64,000 nucleotides of DNA from an uncultured Lachnospiraceae bacterium (GTDB taxonomy: Bacteria; Bacillota; Clostridia; Lachnospirales; Lachnospiraceae), in assembly GCA_902775895.1 (NCBI GenBank), contig CACYNO010000001.1, positions 1 through 64,000 of the forward strand, read 5' to 3'. Shown piece by piece: positions 16,675 to 24,759 of the stretch. Made by a program: the position numbers and the translations under genes. Numbering within the stretch: position 1 is the stretch's first letter; every line of letters begins with the position of its first letter. The notes beneath the pieces are model-generated. The model worked only from the letters and a program-made list of their open reading frames with translations, was not told where the DNA came from and ran no database searches.

Positions 16675-17085
16675 ATGGTTAAGCCGATAATAAGGGATAC
16701 TTTTTTTCTTTCGTTAAAGAGCGAACCTGCAACGAAAGATGACAGGAATGTAATGACGGATCTGGTGGATACGTTAAAGGCAAATGCCGATATATGTGCG
16801 GGACTTGCAGCTAATATGATAGGTGTCAACAAGCGGATAATAGCCGTTAACACGGAAGTTCTTATCATTGTGATGAACAATCCCGTGATAACAAAAAAGA
16901 GCGGTCCTTATGAGACGGAGGAGGAATGTCTTTCTCTTGACGGCAGCAGAAAGACCACCAGATTTCAAAATATTGAAGTAGAGTATGATGATCATTATTT
17001 CAACAGGAAAAAAGAAAAATTTTCAGGCTGGATAGCTGAGATCATACAGCACGAGATAGACCACTGCAACGGTATCTTAATATAA
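16675..17085 (+). CDS. Peptide deformylase-like protein with altered motif I
   Basis: A 136-residue short deformylase, which removes the formyl group from N-terminal methionine or a related acyl group. Motif III QHEIDH (metal ligands and catalytic Glu) and motif II EECLSLDG (metal-binding Cys) are intact. Motif I reads AGLAANMIG where the family has GxGLAAxQIG: the conserved Gln, which helps bind the formyl group, is Met. The canonical enzyme gene is probably elsewhere. TTGGAGGAAAC precedes the ATG. The gene follows the amidase by 20 nt and is followed by a 69-residue protein after 26 nt. Confidence 0.8.
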   Translation: MVKPIIRDTFFLSLKSEPATKDDRNVMTDLVDTLKANADICAGLAANMIGVNKRIIAVNTEVLIIVMNNPVITKKSGPYETEEECLSLDGSRKTTRFQNIEVEYDDHYFNRKKEKFSGWIAEIIQHEIDHCNGILI

Positions 17086-17111
17086 TAAGATCGATAATCG
17101 GAGGGACCAAC

Positions 17112-17321
17112 ATGGCATCATATGACGTTTATATCACATACACAAAAAAATCCGGAAAAGGAAATAAAAAAAGACAGGATATAATCAACTGCAAGGACAT
17201 GATGGAGGCCACATTAAAGAGGCTTGATATCCAGGACAATGAAGACGTTGAAAAGGTTGAGATTAAGATCAACGAGAACAATGAGTTTCCTTTTGACCAG
17301 CCTGATCTTTTTGAAGACTGA
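17112..17321 (+). CDS. Small conserved-looking protein of unknown function
   Basis: A 69-residue soluble protein, not recognised. It has a beta-like start (YDVYITYTKK), a lysine-rich turn, a helix around one cysteine (CKDMMEATLKRL) and an acidic end (FDQPDLFED). CGGAGGGACC precedes the ATG by a normal distance and codon use is like its neighbours, so it is probably real. It is the last gene of the antiporter-amidase-deformylase run and is followed by a strong terminator. Confidence 0.7.
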   Translation: MASYDVYITYTKKSGKGNKKRQDIINCKDMMEATLKRLDIQDNEDVEKVEIKINENNEFPFDQPDLFED

Positions 17322-17330
17322 AAAATAAAA

Positions 17331-17380
17331 CAAAAAATAAAAACCCTGACATCTGTAAAAAAGTCAGGGTTTTTATTTTG
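17331..17380. terminator. Strong bidirectional terminator
   Basis: AAAATAAAAACCCTGAC (17334-17350) pairs with GTCAGGGTTTTTATTTT (17363-17379). The stem is flanked by A and T runs on both sides and serves the small-protein operon and the convergent HTH gene. Confidence 0.9.
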
Positions 17381-17391
17381 TATAGATCAGA

Positions 17392-17712
17392 TCACTTTCC
17401 GGGTAACCAGATACGAAGAGTAGAGATAAGCTTTTCTTTTTCGGCGCTGCTCATACGACCTACAAGCTGCATTATCTCATTATCAAGAGCTGTTTTCTGA
17501 TAGCTCTTGTCAACGCTTCCCGCGAGATAGTCAAGAGATACACCCGTAAGATCGGCATAGTAAGCAAGCATACGGAGAGTCATAAGATTTCGTCCGTTTT
17601 CAACGTTGCTTATATATCCGGGTGTTACATCAAGTGCCTTTGCAACATCCTCCTGAGTAAGTCCGTGATCGATTCGTAATTTTTTAACCTTTGAACCTAA
17701 ATTATCATCCAT
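17392..17712 (-). CDS. XRE-family HTH transcriptional regulator
   Basis: A 106-residue protein. The N-terminal helix-turn-helix (about 7-62) has the Cro/C1-type pattern LRIDHGLTQEDVAKALDVTPGYISNVENGR. The C-terminal helices (TALDNEIMQLVGRMSSAEKEKLISTLR) resemble the oligomerisation region of SinR-like regulators. The ATG at 17712 has GGGAGGGA before it, so longer forms starting inside typA are rejected. It is 22 nt after typA on the same strand and likely shares its transcript. The target is unknown. Confidence 0.85.
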   Translation of the reverse strand: MDDNLGSKVKKLRIDHGLTQEDVAKALDVTPGYISNVENGRNLMTLRMLAYYADLTGVSLDYLAGSVDKSYQKTALDNEIMQLVGRMSSAEKEKLISTLRIWLPGK

Positions 17713-17734
17713 TGTAATCCCTCCCAAAATTCTG

Positions 17735-19573
17735 TTAATTGATGTTGTTCTTTTTTGACCTGTAGCGCTGCGTCGAGTCAAGTATTTTTTTGCGAAGACG
17801 CAGATGCTCAGGGGTTATCTCCAGTAGTTCATCCGTGTCGATGTAATCGAGAGCCTGTTCAAGACTTAAGACTTTTGGCGGAACAAGCCTTAGGGCATCG
17901 TCTGCACCGGAGGCACGGGTATTAGTCAGATGCTTTGTCTTGCAGACATTGACTTCAATATCTTCGCTTCGAGGATTTTCACCCACCAGCATACCTGCAT
18001 AAACTTCTTCGCCCGGAGAAATAAATAACGTACCTCGTTCCTGTGCGTTAAACAATCCATATGCTACGGTAGTGCCGCTTTCATATGCAATAAGTGAACC
18101 GTGTTTACGATATGAGATTTCTCCTTTATATTCAGCATATTCTTCGAATGCTGTGTTCATTATACCATTTCCACGGGTTTCTGTCATGAATTGTCCGCGA
18201 TATCCTATAAGTCCCCTTGAAGGTATGAGAAACTGAAGTCTTGTGAAACCGCCATTGATAGGAGTCATGTTGATCATATCCCCCTTTCTTTCCGACATAG
18301 ACTGGATCACGTTGCCGGAAAATTCATCGGGAACATCTATAAACACTTTCTCGACCGGCTCCAGTTTTTTTCCGTTTTCATCAGTTTTATACAACACTTC
18401 CGCTTTACTTACCGCAAATTCATAACCTTCGCGCCTCATATTTTCTATAAGGACCGACAGGTGAAGCTCGCCACGACCGGACACCTTGAAAGAATTTTCC
18501 ATTTCAGGGTTTTCCTCCACGCGCAGACTGACATCGGAATTTAATTCATGAAAGAGCCTGTCACGAATATGTCTTGACGTGACAAATTTACCTTCTCTTC
18601 CTGCAAGAGGAGAATCGTTCACCATAAAGTCCATAGATATGGTTGGCTCTGATATCTTCTGAAACGGTATGGCAGCGGGGCTTCCTATGTCGCATATGGT
18701 ATCACCGATCTTTAAGTCTGAGATACCGGATACGGCAACTATGTCCCCGCAAAAAGCCTGATCGCAATCTTTTTTATTTAATCCGTCAAATGTATAAAGT
18801 TTACTGATCCTTACACGGCTGTTCACATAGGCATCATGGTGATTAACGATAAGAACCTCGCTGTTTACTTTTAATGATCCGTTGTCGATCTTTCCTATGC
18901 CGATGCGGCCTGTATAATCATTATAATCTATCGTTGATATCAGCATCTGCAGTGGTGCGTCCGGATCTCCCGAGGGAGCCGGAATATGATCGATAATGCT
19001 TTCAAACAAAGGAGTAAGATCCTTGTGTTCTTCTTTAAGATCCGTTACCGCAAAGCCGGATTTTGCGGAAGCAAAGATGAAAGGACAATCAAGTTGTTCC
19101 TCACTGGCATTCAGATCGATAAACAGTTCAAGTATCTCATCAATTACTTCCTGCGGTCTCGCATCGGGTCTGTCGATCTTGTTTATACAGACTATGACCG
19201 TAAGATCAAGGTCCAGTGCCTTCTGAAGAACGAACTTGGTCTGGGGCATCACACCTTCAAAAGCATCTACTATCAGGACAACACCGTTTACCATTTTAAG
19301 GACACGCTCAACCTCACCGCCGAAATCAGCGTGTCCCGGTGTATCGATTATATTTATCTTTACGTCTTTATAAAAAACAGAAGTGTTTTTTGAAAGTATC
19401 GTAATCCCGCGTTCACGCTCTATATCTCCCGAGTCCATTACGCGGTCCGCCACGCTCTGGTTTTCACGAAATGTCCCGCTTTGCTTCAGAAGCTGGTCCA
19501 CCATAGTGGTCTTACCGTGATCGACGTGGGCGATGATAGCGATATTTCTTATGTTTTCCTGTTTGGTCTGCAT
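17735..19573 (-). CDS. typA: Ribosome-associated GTPase TypA/BipA
   Basis: A 612-residue translational GTPase related to EF-G that acts on the ribosome and on 50S assembly under stress or cold. The G1 loop is AHVDHGKTT (15-23), with DTPGH and NKID following. The beta-barrel domain II, the EF-G-like domains III and V, and the TypA C-terminal domain ([17 protein letters not shown]) are all in place. I start at the ATG 19573, as for other family members ([20 protein letters not shown]). The spacing to GAGAGGA is long, about 12 nt, and an in-frame TTG lies at 19594. It is divergent from the MocR gene. Confidence 0.95.
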   Translation of the reverse strand: MQTKQENIRNIAIIAHVDHGKTTMVDQLLKQSGTFRENQSVADRVMDSGDIERERGITILSKNTSVFYKDVKINIIDTPGHADFGGEVERVLKMVNGVVLIVDAFEGVMPQTKFVLQKALDLDLTVIVCINKIDRPDARPQEVIDEILELFIDLNASEEQLDCPFIFASAKSGFAVTDLKEEHKDLTPLFESIIDHIPAPSGDPDAPLQMLISTIDYNDYTGRIGIGKIDNGSLKVNSEVLIVNHHDAYVNSRVRISKLYTFDGLNKKDCDQAFCGDIVAVSGISDLKIGDTICDIGSPAAIPFQKISEPTISMDFMVNDSPLAGREGKFVTSRHIRDRLFHELNSDVSLRVEENPEMENSFKVSGRGELHLSVLIENMRREGYEFAVSKAEVLYKTDENGKKLEPVEKVFIDVPDEFSGNVIQSMSERKGDMINMTPINGGFTRLQFLIPSRGLIGYRGQFMTETRGNGIMNTAFEEYAEYKGEISYRKHGSLIAYESGTTVAYGLFNAQERGTLFISPGEEVYAGMLVGENPRSEDIEVNVCKTKHLTNTRASGADDALRLVPPKVLSLEQALDYIDTDELLEITPEHLRLRKKILDSTQRYRSKKNNIN

Positions 19574-19672
19574 GAAAAATAAAAATCCTCTCAAAACTTA
19601 TAGAAATAATAATATTTGCACAATGAGAGTATGATAACACAATTTTTTTAAAAATCAATCGGTTTTTTGAGG

Positions 19673-19678
19673 TATAAT
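19673..19678 (+). promoter_or_regulatory. -10 box for the MocR regulator gene
   Basis: A perfect TATAAT 24 nt before the start codon, with no convincing -35, so activity may depend on an activator or on autoregulation as in other MocR proteins. The leader would be only about 17 nt. Confidence 0.5.
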
Positions 19679-19701
19679 GTCATCATGGAAAGGAATTTGA
19701 A

Positions 19702-21108
19702 ATGATCACTTACGATTTAAGTAAAAGAGGAAAAGAGCCTCTGTATGTTTTTTTATACAGGCAGATAAGAGATGATATCCTGTCAGGCAAGATAGCTCCC
19801 AATGAAAAGCTTCCATCCAAGAGAACCTTTGCCGGTAATCTGAATGTTGCTGTAAACACAGTAGCAAACGCTTATGACCAGCTTTTGTCAGAGGGATATC
19901 TTTATTCGGCTGAAAAAAAAGGATACTATGCGACTGACATGCATCAGTTCTCCGATATCAGGATAAATACGTCCGAGCCTGTTAAGATTGAAAGTCCTGA
20001 AGAGGCGGATTATTTCATGGACTTCAGGGCAAACAGGATAAACCTTAATAACTTCCCCATATCAACCTGGAACAGGTGTATGCGTAAGGCCATACTGGAT
20101 GGGGGTGATGCTCTTTATAAGACAGTTCCTTATAACGGTATACCGGAACTGCGAAATGCGATTTCTGCATATCTTTTCAGAAACAGGGGTATGAGTGTGA
20201 ACCCCGAAAGGATTTTTGTCGGTGCGGGAACGGAATTTTTGTTTAAAAGACTTTTCGAACTCTTTGATAAAGGAACCGATGTTGCAATAGAAAAGACGGG
20301 ATTTAAAAAGGTTGCGGAATTTGCAGACAGACTTAATATTAATATCAGGATAATACCGGGCGATGAGGACGGTATGGATATACATGCTTTGCATAACAAT
20401 GACATTGAAGTGGTTTATGTGGCTCCTGCCAACCGTTTCCCCACAGGAAAGGTGCTGCCCATAAAAAAAAGACTTGAGTTATTTTCCTGGGCTTATGAAG
20501 GAGAAGAAAGATATATAGTCGAGGATGATTATGACAGTGAGTTCAGGTACAGCGGTCGTATGATAGTTCCAATGTTTTCTGAGGACAGTAAGGACAGGGT
20601 TGTCTATCTGAATACTTTTTCTAAGACAATGGTTCCGTCTCTGAGGATCAGTTATATGATACTGCCGGAGGAACTGGCAAAAAGATATAAAGAGACGCTG
20701 GGTTTTTATTCATGTTCGGTGTCCAGTTTTGAGCAGTATGCCCTTGCGGAGTTTATAAACAGCGGTGCTTTTGAACGTCATATAAACCGTATGAGAAACT
20801 TCTACAAAAAGCAAAGGGTTGCTATACTTAACGAATTTGAAGAGTCACCTCTGATGAAGATAGCAGAGATAGAAGAGCATAATGCGGGAACACACTTCCT
20901 GTTGAGAGTAAAGACTGATCTTGACAGGGAACACATCTATAACGAAGGTATAAATAAAGAACTGCATATATCCTTCTTTTCCGATTACAGTCTTCAGAGT
21001 GAAAAAGAGGATGGTTATATAACTCTTGTTATCAATTACGCCGCCATAGTGTCGGACAAGATACCTGAGGTTGTAAGCAGATTAACGGAAATATTCCTTA
21101 ACAAATAG
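19702..21108 (+). CDS. MocR/PdxR-type regulator (GntR HTH fused to aminotransferase)
   Basis: A 468-residue fusion. The N-terminal winged helix (about 5-75) has the GntR pattern (PLYVFLYRQIRDDILSGKI, PSKRTFAGNLNVAVNTVANAY). The rest is a fold-type I aminotransferase domain with the PLP-binding lysine K308 in NTFSKTMVPSLRISY and the aspartate/tyrosine contacts upstream (DDYDSEFRY). Such proteins sense PLP or amino-acid derivatives and control PLP synthesis, GABA or amino-acid genes. No pdx or gab genes are next to it, so the target is unclear. The typA gene is divergent. Confidence 0.9.
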   Translation: MITYDLSKRGKEPLYVFLYRQIRDDILSGKIAPNEKLPSKRTFAGNLNVAVNTVANAYDQLLSEGYLYSAEKKGYYATDMHQFSDIRINTSEPVKIESPEEADYFMDFRANRINLNNFPISTWNRCMRKAILDGGDALYKTVPYNGIPELRNAISAYLFRNRGMSVNPERIFVGAGTEFLFKRLFELFDKGTDVAIEKTGFKKVAEFADRLNINIRIIPGDEDGMDIHALHNNDIEVVYVAPANRFPTGKVLPIKKRLELFSWAYEGEERYIVEDDYDSEFRYSGRMIVPMFSEDSKDRVVYLNTFSKTMVPSLRISYMILPEELAKRYKETLGFYSCSVSSFEQYALAEFINSGAFERHINRMRNFYKKQRVAILNEFEESPLMKIAEIEEHNAGTHFLLRVKTDLDREHIYNEGINKELHISFFSDYSLQSEKEDGYITLVINYAAIVSDKIPEVVSRLTEIFLNK

Positions 21109-21431
21109 AAAAAACGAATATGAAGGCTTCTTTTTCTTTTTTGATAATTAAACAGCGACTTGTTTATCTTTCCGAACATTAGAAACCGGTCCGAAGAATA
21201 AAGAGCGGTGATCCGGTATAAACACGAATGAAAAGCATACTGTCTGAAAAACCGGCGGCAGGATTTTCCTGTCGCCGGTTTTGAGTTTATGCTTTTTATT
21301 CGTGTTTATACCGGATCATTGCTCTGATTATTCTTCAGGTCCGGGTTCTACAGTTTGGAAAGGTAAATCAAGGTCGCTGTTATTATCAAAAAAGACAAGA
21401 AGCCGTGTCAGCTTATTTGTATCTGATAAAA
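21109..21431. other. Non-coding 323-bp region carrying a large structured element
   Basis: No convincing coding sequence is present between the MocR gene and manC. A small GAAGGCTTC hairpin with a following T-rich run (21122-21148) could end the MocR transcript. The main content is the long imperfect inverted repeat at 21186-21344. From 21345 to 21431 I see nothing clear. Confidence 0.6.
21186..21344 (+). ncRNA. Candidate structured RNA: 159-nt long hairpin
   Basis: Left arm 21186-21239 pairs with right arm 21288-21344. The core is a 21-bp perfect stem (21209-21229 with 21298-21318), extended by AAAAGCATA/TATGCTTTT, AGAGC/GCTCT and GAAGAATAA/TTATTCTTC with a 2-nt bulge. Inside is a second 16-bp stem (21248-21263 with 21267-21282, loop TTT). 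The non-Watson-Crick positions (21230/21297, 21207 and 21208/21320 and 21319, 21258/21272) are all G-U if the plus strand is transcribed and A-C if the minus strand is. That bias favours a plus-strand RNA. A miniature inverted-repeat element is the alternative. Confidence 0.45.
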
Positions 21432-22505
21432 TTACAGATATCTGTCTTTGGTATTCTTCAGTTCAGAAATAAGGGTTTTGATATCTGCAGCATGTGCTTT
21501 ATCGGTTACGAGTAACACATCCTCTGTGTCAACTATGACAAGATCTTTTGCCCCTAAAGTTGCAACCAGTCTGTCGGATGATGAATCGATAATGCAGCCG
21601 TAAGTATCTAGAGCAGTGACATTTCCGGTAATGAAATTACCATTTTGGTCTGTATCGTTTATCCTGCTTAAAGCAAGCCACGAGCCCACGTCATCCCATC
21701 CGAAATCTCCGGGGATGATGTATATGTTGTCCGCTTTTTCCATTATCGCATAATCTACGGATTCAGCTTCGGTCTCTTTAAAAAGTTCTTTTATTTTTTT
21801 AGTACTGTCCGAAAGAATATGTTCTTTAATTTTTTTTAGCACGTCATAAGTTTCCGGCAAAAATGTTTTAAATGAATCTCTTATTGTTGAAAGATTCCAT
21901 ACGAACATTCCGCTGTTCCAAAGATACTCACCGCTTTCAAGGTATTTTTTTGCAGTGTCAAGATCCGGCTTTTCAACAAAAGATGAAACTTTAAAGACTC
22001 CGTTTTCTTCTGAAGAGCGGTCATAACGGATATAACCGTATCCGGTTTCGGGATAACCCGGTCTGATACCTATGGTGACGATACCTTTTTTTTCGTCTGC
22101 TGCTTCACAGGCTGTTTTGATACGATCATTAAATGCGATCACATCCTTTACCATGTGATCGGAGGGAAGAACGATGATCGTCGGATCTTCATCCGGGTAT
22201 CTGGAAGATATGACAGCTGCTCCTAATCCTATGCAGGGTGCAGTGTTTCGTCCCTCGGGTTCGCAAATTATATTTTCCTCCGGCAGTCCGGGAAGTTGCT
22301 CTTTTACCAGCTCTTTATATTTTTCGTTTGTCACCACAAATGTATCGGCGATCAAAACGTTGTCGCTTATTCGCTCCACGGCAAGCTGAATCATTGTCTT
22401 ATTATCTCCGGTTAGTGATAAAAACTGCTTGGGCAGACCCTGTCTGCTCTTTGGCCAGAACCTTTCACCTTTTCCACCTGCCATGATCAATGCGGTCTTT
22501 TTCAT
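21432..22505 (-). CDS. manC: Mannose-1-phosphate guanylyltransferase
   Basis: A 357-residue nucleotidyltransferase making GDP-mannose from GTP and mannose-1-phosphate. The N-terminal signature is MAGGKGERFWPKSR with PKQF, followed by VLPSDHMV, FVEKPD, WNSGMFVW and FGWDDVGSW, all typical of the family. It lacks the C-terminal phosphomannose isomerase domain found in bifunctional enzymes. It supplies activated sugar for the adjacent polysaccharide genes. It has its own promoter in the divergent region upstream. Confidence 0.93.
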   Translation of the reverse strand: MKKTALIMAGGKGERFWPKSRQGLPKQFLSLTGDNKTMIQLAVERISDNVLIADTFVVTNEKYKELVKEQLPGLPEENIICEPEGRNTAPCIGLGAAVISSRYPDEDPTIIVLPSDHMVKDVIAFNDRIKTACEAADEKKGIVTIGIRPGYPETGYGYIRYDRSSEENGVFKVSSFVEKPDLDTAKKYLESGEYLWNSGMFVWNLSTIRDSFKTFLPETYDVLKKIKEHILSDSTKKIKELFKETEAESVDYAIMEKADNIYIIPGDFGWDDVGSWLALSRINDTDQNGNFITGNVTALDTYGCIIDSSSDRLVATLGAKDLVIVDTEDVLLVTDKAHAADIKTLISELKNTKDRYL

Positions 22506-22529
22506 TTTCTTTTCCTCTACACAAAAAAT

Positions 22530-22544
22530 AATGCAGGTTGCATT
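22530..22544. promoter_or_regulatory. Small dyad at the manC transcription start
   Basis: AATGCA (22530-22535) and TGCATT (22539-22544) form a perfect 6-bp dyad overlapping the downstream edge of the manC -10 box. It could be an operator or an RNA 5' hairpin. Confidence 0.35.
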
Positions 22545-22570
22545 ATATATTATGTGTTATATCAAGGCAA
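22542..22570 (-). promoter_or_regulatory. Promoter of manC
   Basis: Read on the minus strand: TTGCCT (22570-22565), a 17-nt spacer and TATAAT (22547-22542). The leader to the ATG is about 30 nt. Confidence 0.75.
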
Positions 22571-22588
22571 GTTGAAGCGTTGTAAACC

Positions 22589-22617
22589 TTGCAAATAAGC
22601 GATAATTTACTTATAAT
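22589..22617 (+). promoter_or_regulatory. Promoter of the exonuclease-glycosyltransferase operon
   Basis: TTGCAA (22589-22594), a 17-nt spacer and TATAAT (22612-22617), giving a leader of about 48 nt. Arranged back to back with the manC promoter. Confidence 0.8.
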
Positions 22618-22671
22618 AGTACGGATAGTAGCTGGTAAATAAAACAGAGAGGGCGGTTCTAAAAAGACATT

Positions 22672-23631
22672 ATGAACTATATCGTATTTGATCTTGAATG
22701 GAATCAATCGCCTTCCGGCAAGGTAATATCCAATGAAAACGGGGCGCTGCCCTTTGAGATTATAGAGATTGGTGCCGTTAAACTTGACGAAGAGCTAAAT
22801 AAGATCAGCTCATTTGACAGGCTGATAAGGCCGGAAGTGTATTTGAAACTGCATAAGGCGATAGAAAAAATGCTTCCGATTACGATGCGGGATCTGCAAA
22901 AAGGAAAGAGCTTTACGGAAGCTGTATATGACTTTTTGCAATGGTGCGGTGAAGACGTTATTTTTTGTACATGGGGAGATATGGATCTTTTCCAACTGCA
23001 GAGAAATATGAATTACTTCGGTGTGGAAAACAGATTTCCTTTACCGTTTTTATATCTGGATTTACAGAGTATTTTCAGTGAAACGTATCTTGACGGAAGC
23101 AAGAATGCCGGTCTGAATGAGGCCGTGGAGATATTAAAGGTTCCGAGAAGGAACACCTTTCACAGGGCCATATACGATGCGGATTATACTGCGGAGATTG
23201 CAAAAAGAATGGACAGGAAGCTGCTGGAGAACAATTTCAGTATCGATACATATAAAGTCCCTCAAAAAAGCAGTGAAGAGTTCAGGATCAGGAACAGCTA
23301 CATTGAACAATATGTTACAAAAGCCTTTGATTCAAAAGAAAAGGCTACCGGTTACAGGGAGTTAAGAAGTGCCAGATGTTTTATATGTGACAGGCAGATG
23401 GACAGGAAGATCCGGTGGTTCTGTGACAACGGTAAGAATTATTACGCCGCATTCAAATGTGAAAAACATGGATTTATCACCGGCAAGTTCAGAGTGAAAA
23501 AAAGCGATGACGGTAAATTCTTTGCGCTAAGGACGATGACCAGGACCGACAGATCGGGTTATATGGCTGTGCAGGACAAGAAGGAAAAAGAAAGAGAACG
23601 CATTAATCAAAAGCTGGAATCTGAGAGGTAA
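22672..23631 (+). CDS. DEDDh 3'-5' exonuclease with C-terminal Cys-rich domain
   Basis: A 319-residue protein. The exonuclease fold holds D7 and E9 in VFDLEWNQ, D103 in TWGDMD, and H164 with D169 in HRAIYDADYT, so all DEDDh catalytic residues are present. The family (KapD/RNase T/DnaQ-like) trims RNA or DNA 3' ends. The C-terminal part (about 240-300) has CFICDRQMD and later FKCEKHG, a likely zinc ribbon. It heads an operon with two glycosyltransferase genes, 6 nt before the first, an odd partnership. GAGGGCGG is at some distance before the ATG. Confidence 0.85.
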   Translation: MNYIVFDLEWNQSPSGKVISNENGALPFEIIEIGAVKLDEELNKISSFDRLIRPEVYLKLHKAIEKMLPITMRDLQKGKSFTEAVYDFLQWCGEDVIFCTWGDMDLFQLQRNMNYFGVENRFPLPFLYLDLQSIFSETYLDGSKNAGLNEAVEILKVPRRNTFHRAIYDADYTAEIAKRMDRKLLENNFSIDTYKVPQKSSEEFRIRNSYIEQYVTKAFDSKEKATGYRELRSARCFICDRQMDRKIRWFCDNGKNYYAAFKCEKHGFITGKFRVKKSDDGKFFALRTMTRTDRSGYMAVQDKKEKERERINQKLESER

Positions 23632-23637
23632 GATACT

Positions 23638-24741
23638 ATGAGATATTATGTATATGAGAGTAATTTATCCGGAGACGAATGGCATACAAAAGATAAGTGC
23701 AGGAGTGATATCAGGAAGCTTCTTACACAGCGCGGTTATGAGCCCATAGGGATTCCCGTTTCAGAGTCGGGAAATGAAAAAGAAAAAGACACCATGATGG
23801 ATCTTGCTAAAAAGGGTTTAAGCACAGGCAAGAATTTCAAAAGCTGGATGGACTATCTTAAAAAGGTAAGACGAAATGACATCGTGGTCATTCAATACCC
23901 GCCTTATCAGAAGACGCTTCTTGCTAATATACTTGTCTTTTTAAAGATGAAAGGGGCATTTGTTATCGGTCTTATACAGGATCTCGGATCTTACAGGCAC
24001 AATGATGAGGGAAAGATGATCAAAAGCTGGTCAACGGTAGAAGATGCATATGCGTTGTCTTTTTTCAATCAGGTGATCGTAAATAACGTAAAGATGAGAA
24101 AGATACTTCTTGCGTCGGAATTTAACGAAAAGAAGCTTGTCAATATAAGGTTGTTCGATTATCTTATCAATGAAGAACCGGACAAAACACCGGAAGAAAG
24201 GTTTTTTAAGGATGCTCCTATAGTCATTGCCGCAGAGTCGCACCATAAGTTAAATGAAAAGGGTTATTATATTTATTCGGCTCAATGCGATCCCGGAGTA
24301 AAGTTTAATATTTACGGTCCGGATGTAGATGAAAGGTATATCAATAATCTCACATACGAGTATAAGGGAGCCTTCCTTCCGGAGAAGATTCCGAATGAAA
24401 TAGAAGGCAGCTTTGGTCTTGTGTGGGAGGGTAACTCTCTTGAAACCTGCGAAGGGGAGTGGGGCGAATATTTAAGGATCAACAATCCCAACAAGGTGTC
24501 CATGTATATTGCTGCAGGGATACCGCTGATCATATGGTCCGGAGCGGCTCTTGCAGACTTTGTCCGAAAGTACGGGCTGGGAATTACGGTTGACAGCATT
24601 TACGGATTAAAGAGTGCTGTTGAAAATGTTACCGACGCAGAGTATGCCCGTATGCTTGAGAATATAAGACCATTTACAAAAGCCGTAAAAAGCGGTGCCT
24701 TCTTTACAAAGGCTATTGAGAGGGCGGAACTCAGATTATAA
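23638..24741 (+). CDS. Galactofuranosyltransferase-like glycosyltransferase
   Basis: A 367-residue protein resembling the beta-1,6-galactofuranosyltransferase/sugar transferase family of polysaccharide loci. Recognisable parts are DIVVIQYPP, LIQDLGSYR, FNQVIVNN, YKGAFLPEKIP, GSFGLVWEG and the acceptor-end segment NNPNKVSMYIAAGIPLI. It lacks membrane segments, so it probably acts at the cytosolic face of the membrane on lipid-linked sugars. TGAGAGGTAAG precedes the ATG. The exact sugar cannot be told from the sequence, and no UDP-galactopyranose mutase gene is in the window. Confidence 0.75.
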   Translation: MRYYVYESNLSGDEWHTKDKCRSDIRKLLTQRGYEPIGIPVSESGNEKEKDTMMDLAKKGLSTGKNFKSWMDYLKKVRRNDIVVIQYPPYQKTLLANILVFLKMKGAFVIGLIQDLGSYRHNDEGKMIKSWSTVEDAYALSFFNQVIVNNVKMRKILLASEFNEKKLVNIRLFDYLINEEPDKTPEERFFKDAPIVIAAESHHKLNEKGYYIYSAQCDPGVKFNIYGPDVDERYINNLTYEYKGAFLPEKIPNEIEGSFGLVWEGNSLETCEGEWGEYLRINNPNKVSMYIAAGIPLIIWSGAALADFVRKYGLGITVDSIYGLKSAVENVTDAEYARMLENIRPFTKAVKSGAFFTKAIERAELRL

Positions 24742-24759
24742 GGATTTAAAGAGATATTC

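Noticed and set aside
21281-21472. Small open frame over the right arm of the long hairpin
   Set aside because: No ribosome binding site, runs across the structured element and into the end of manC.
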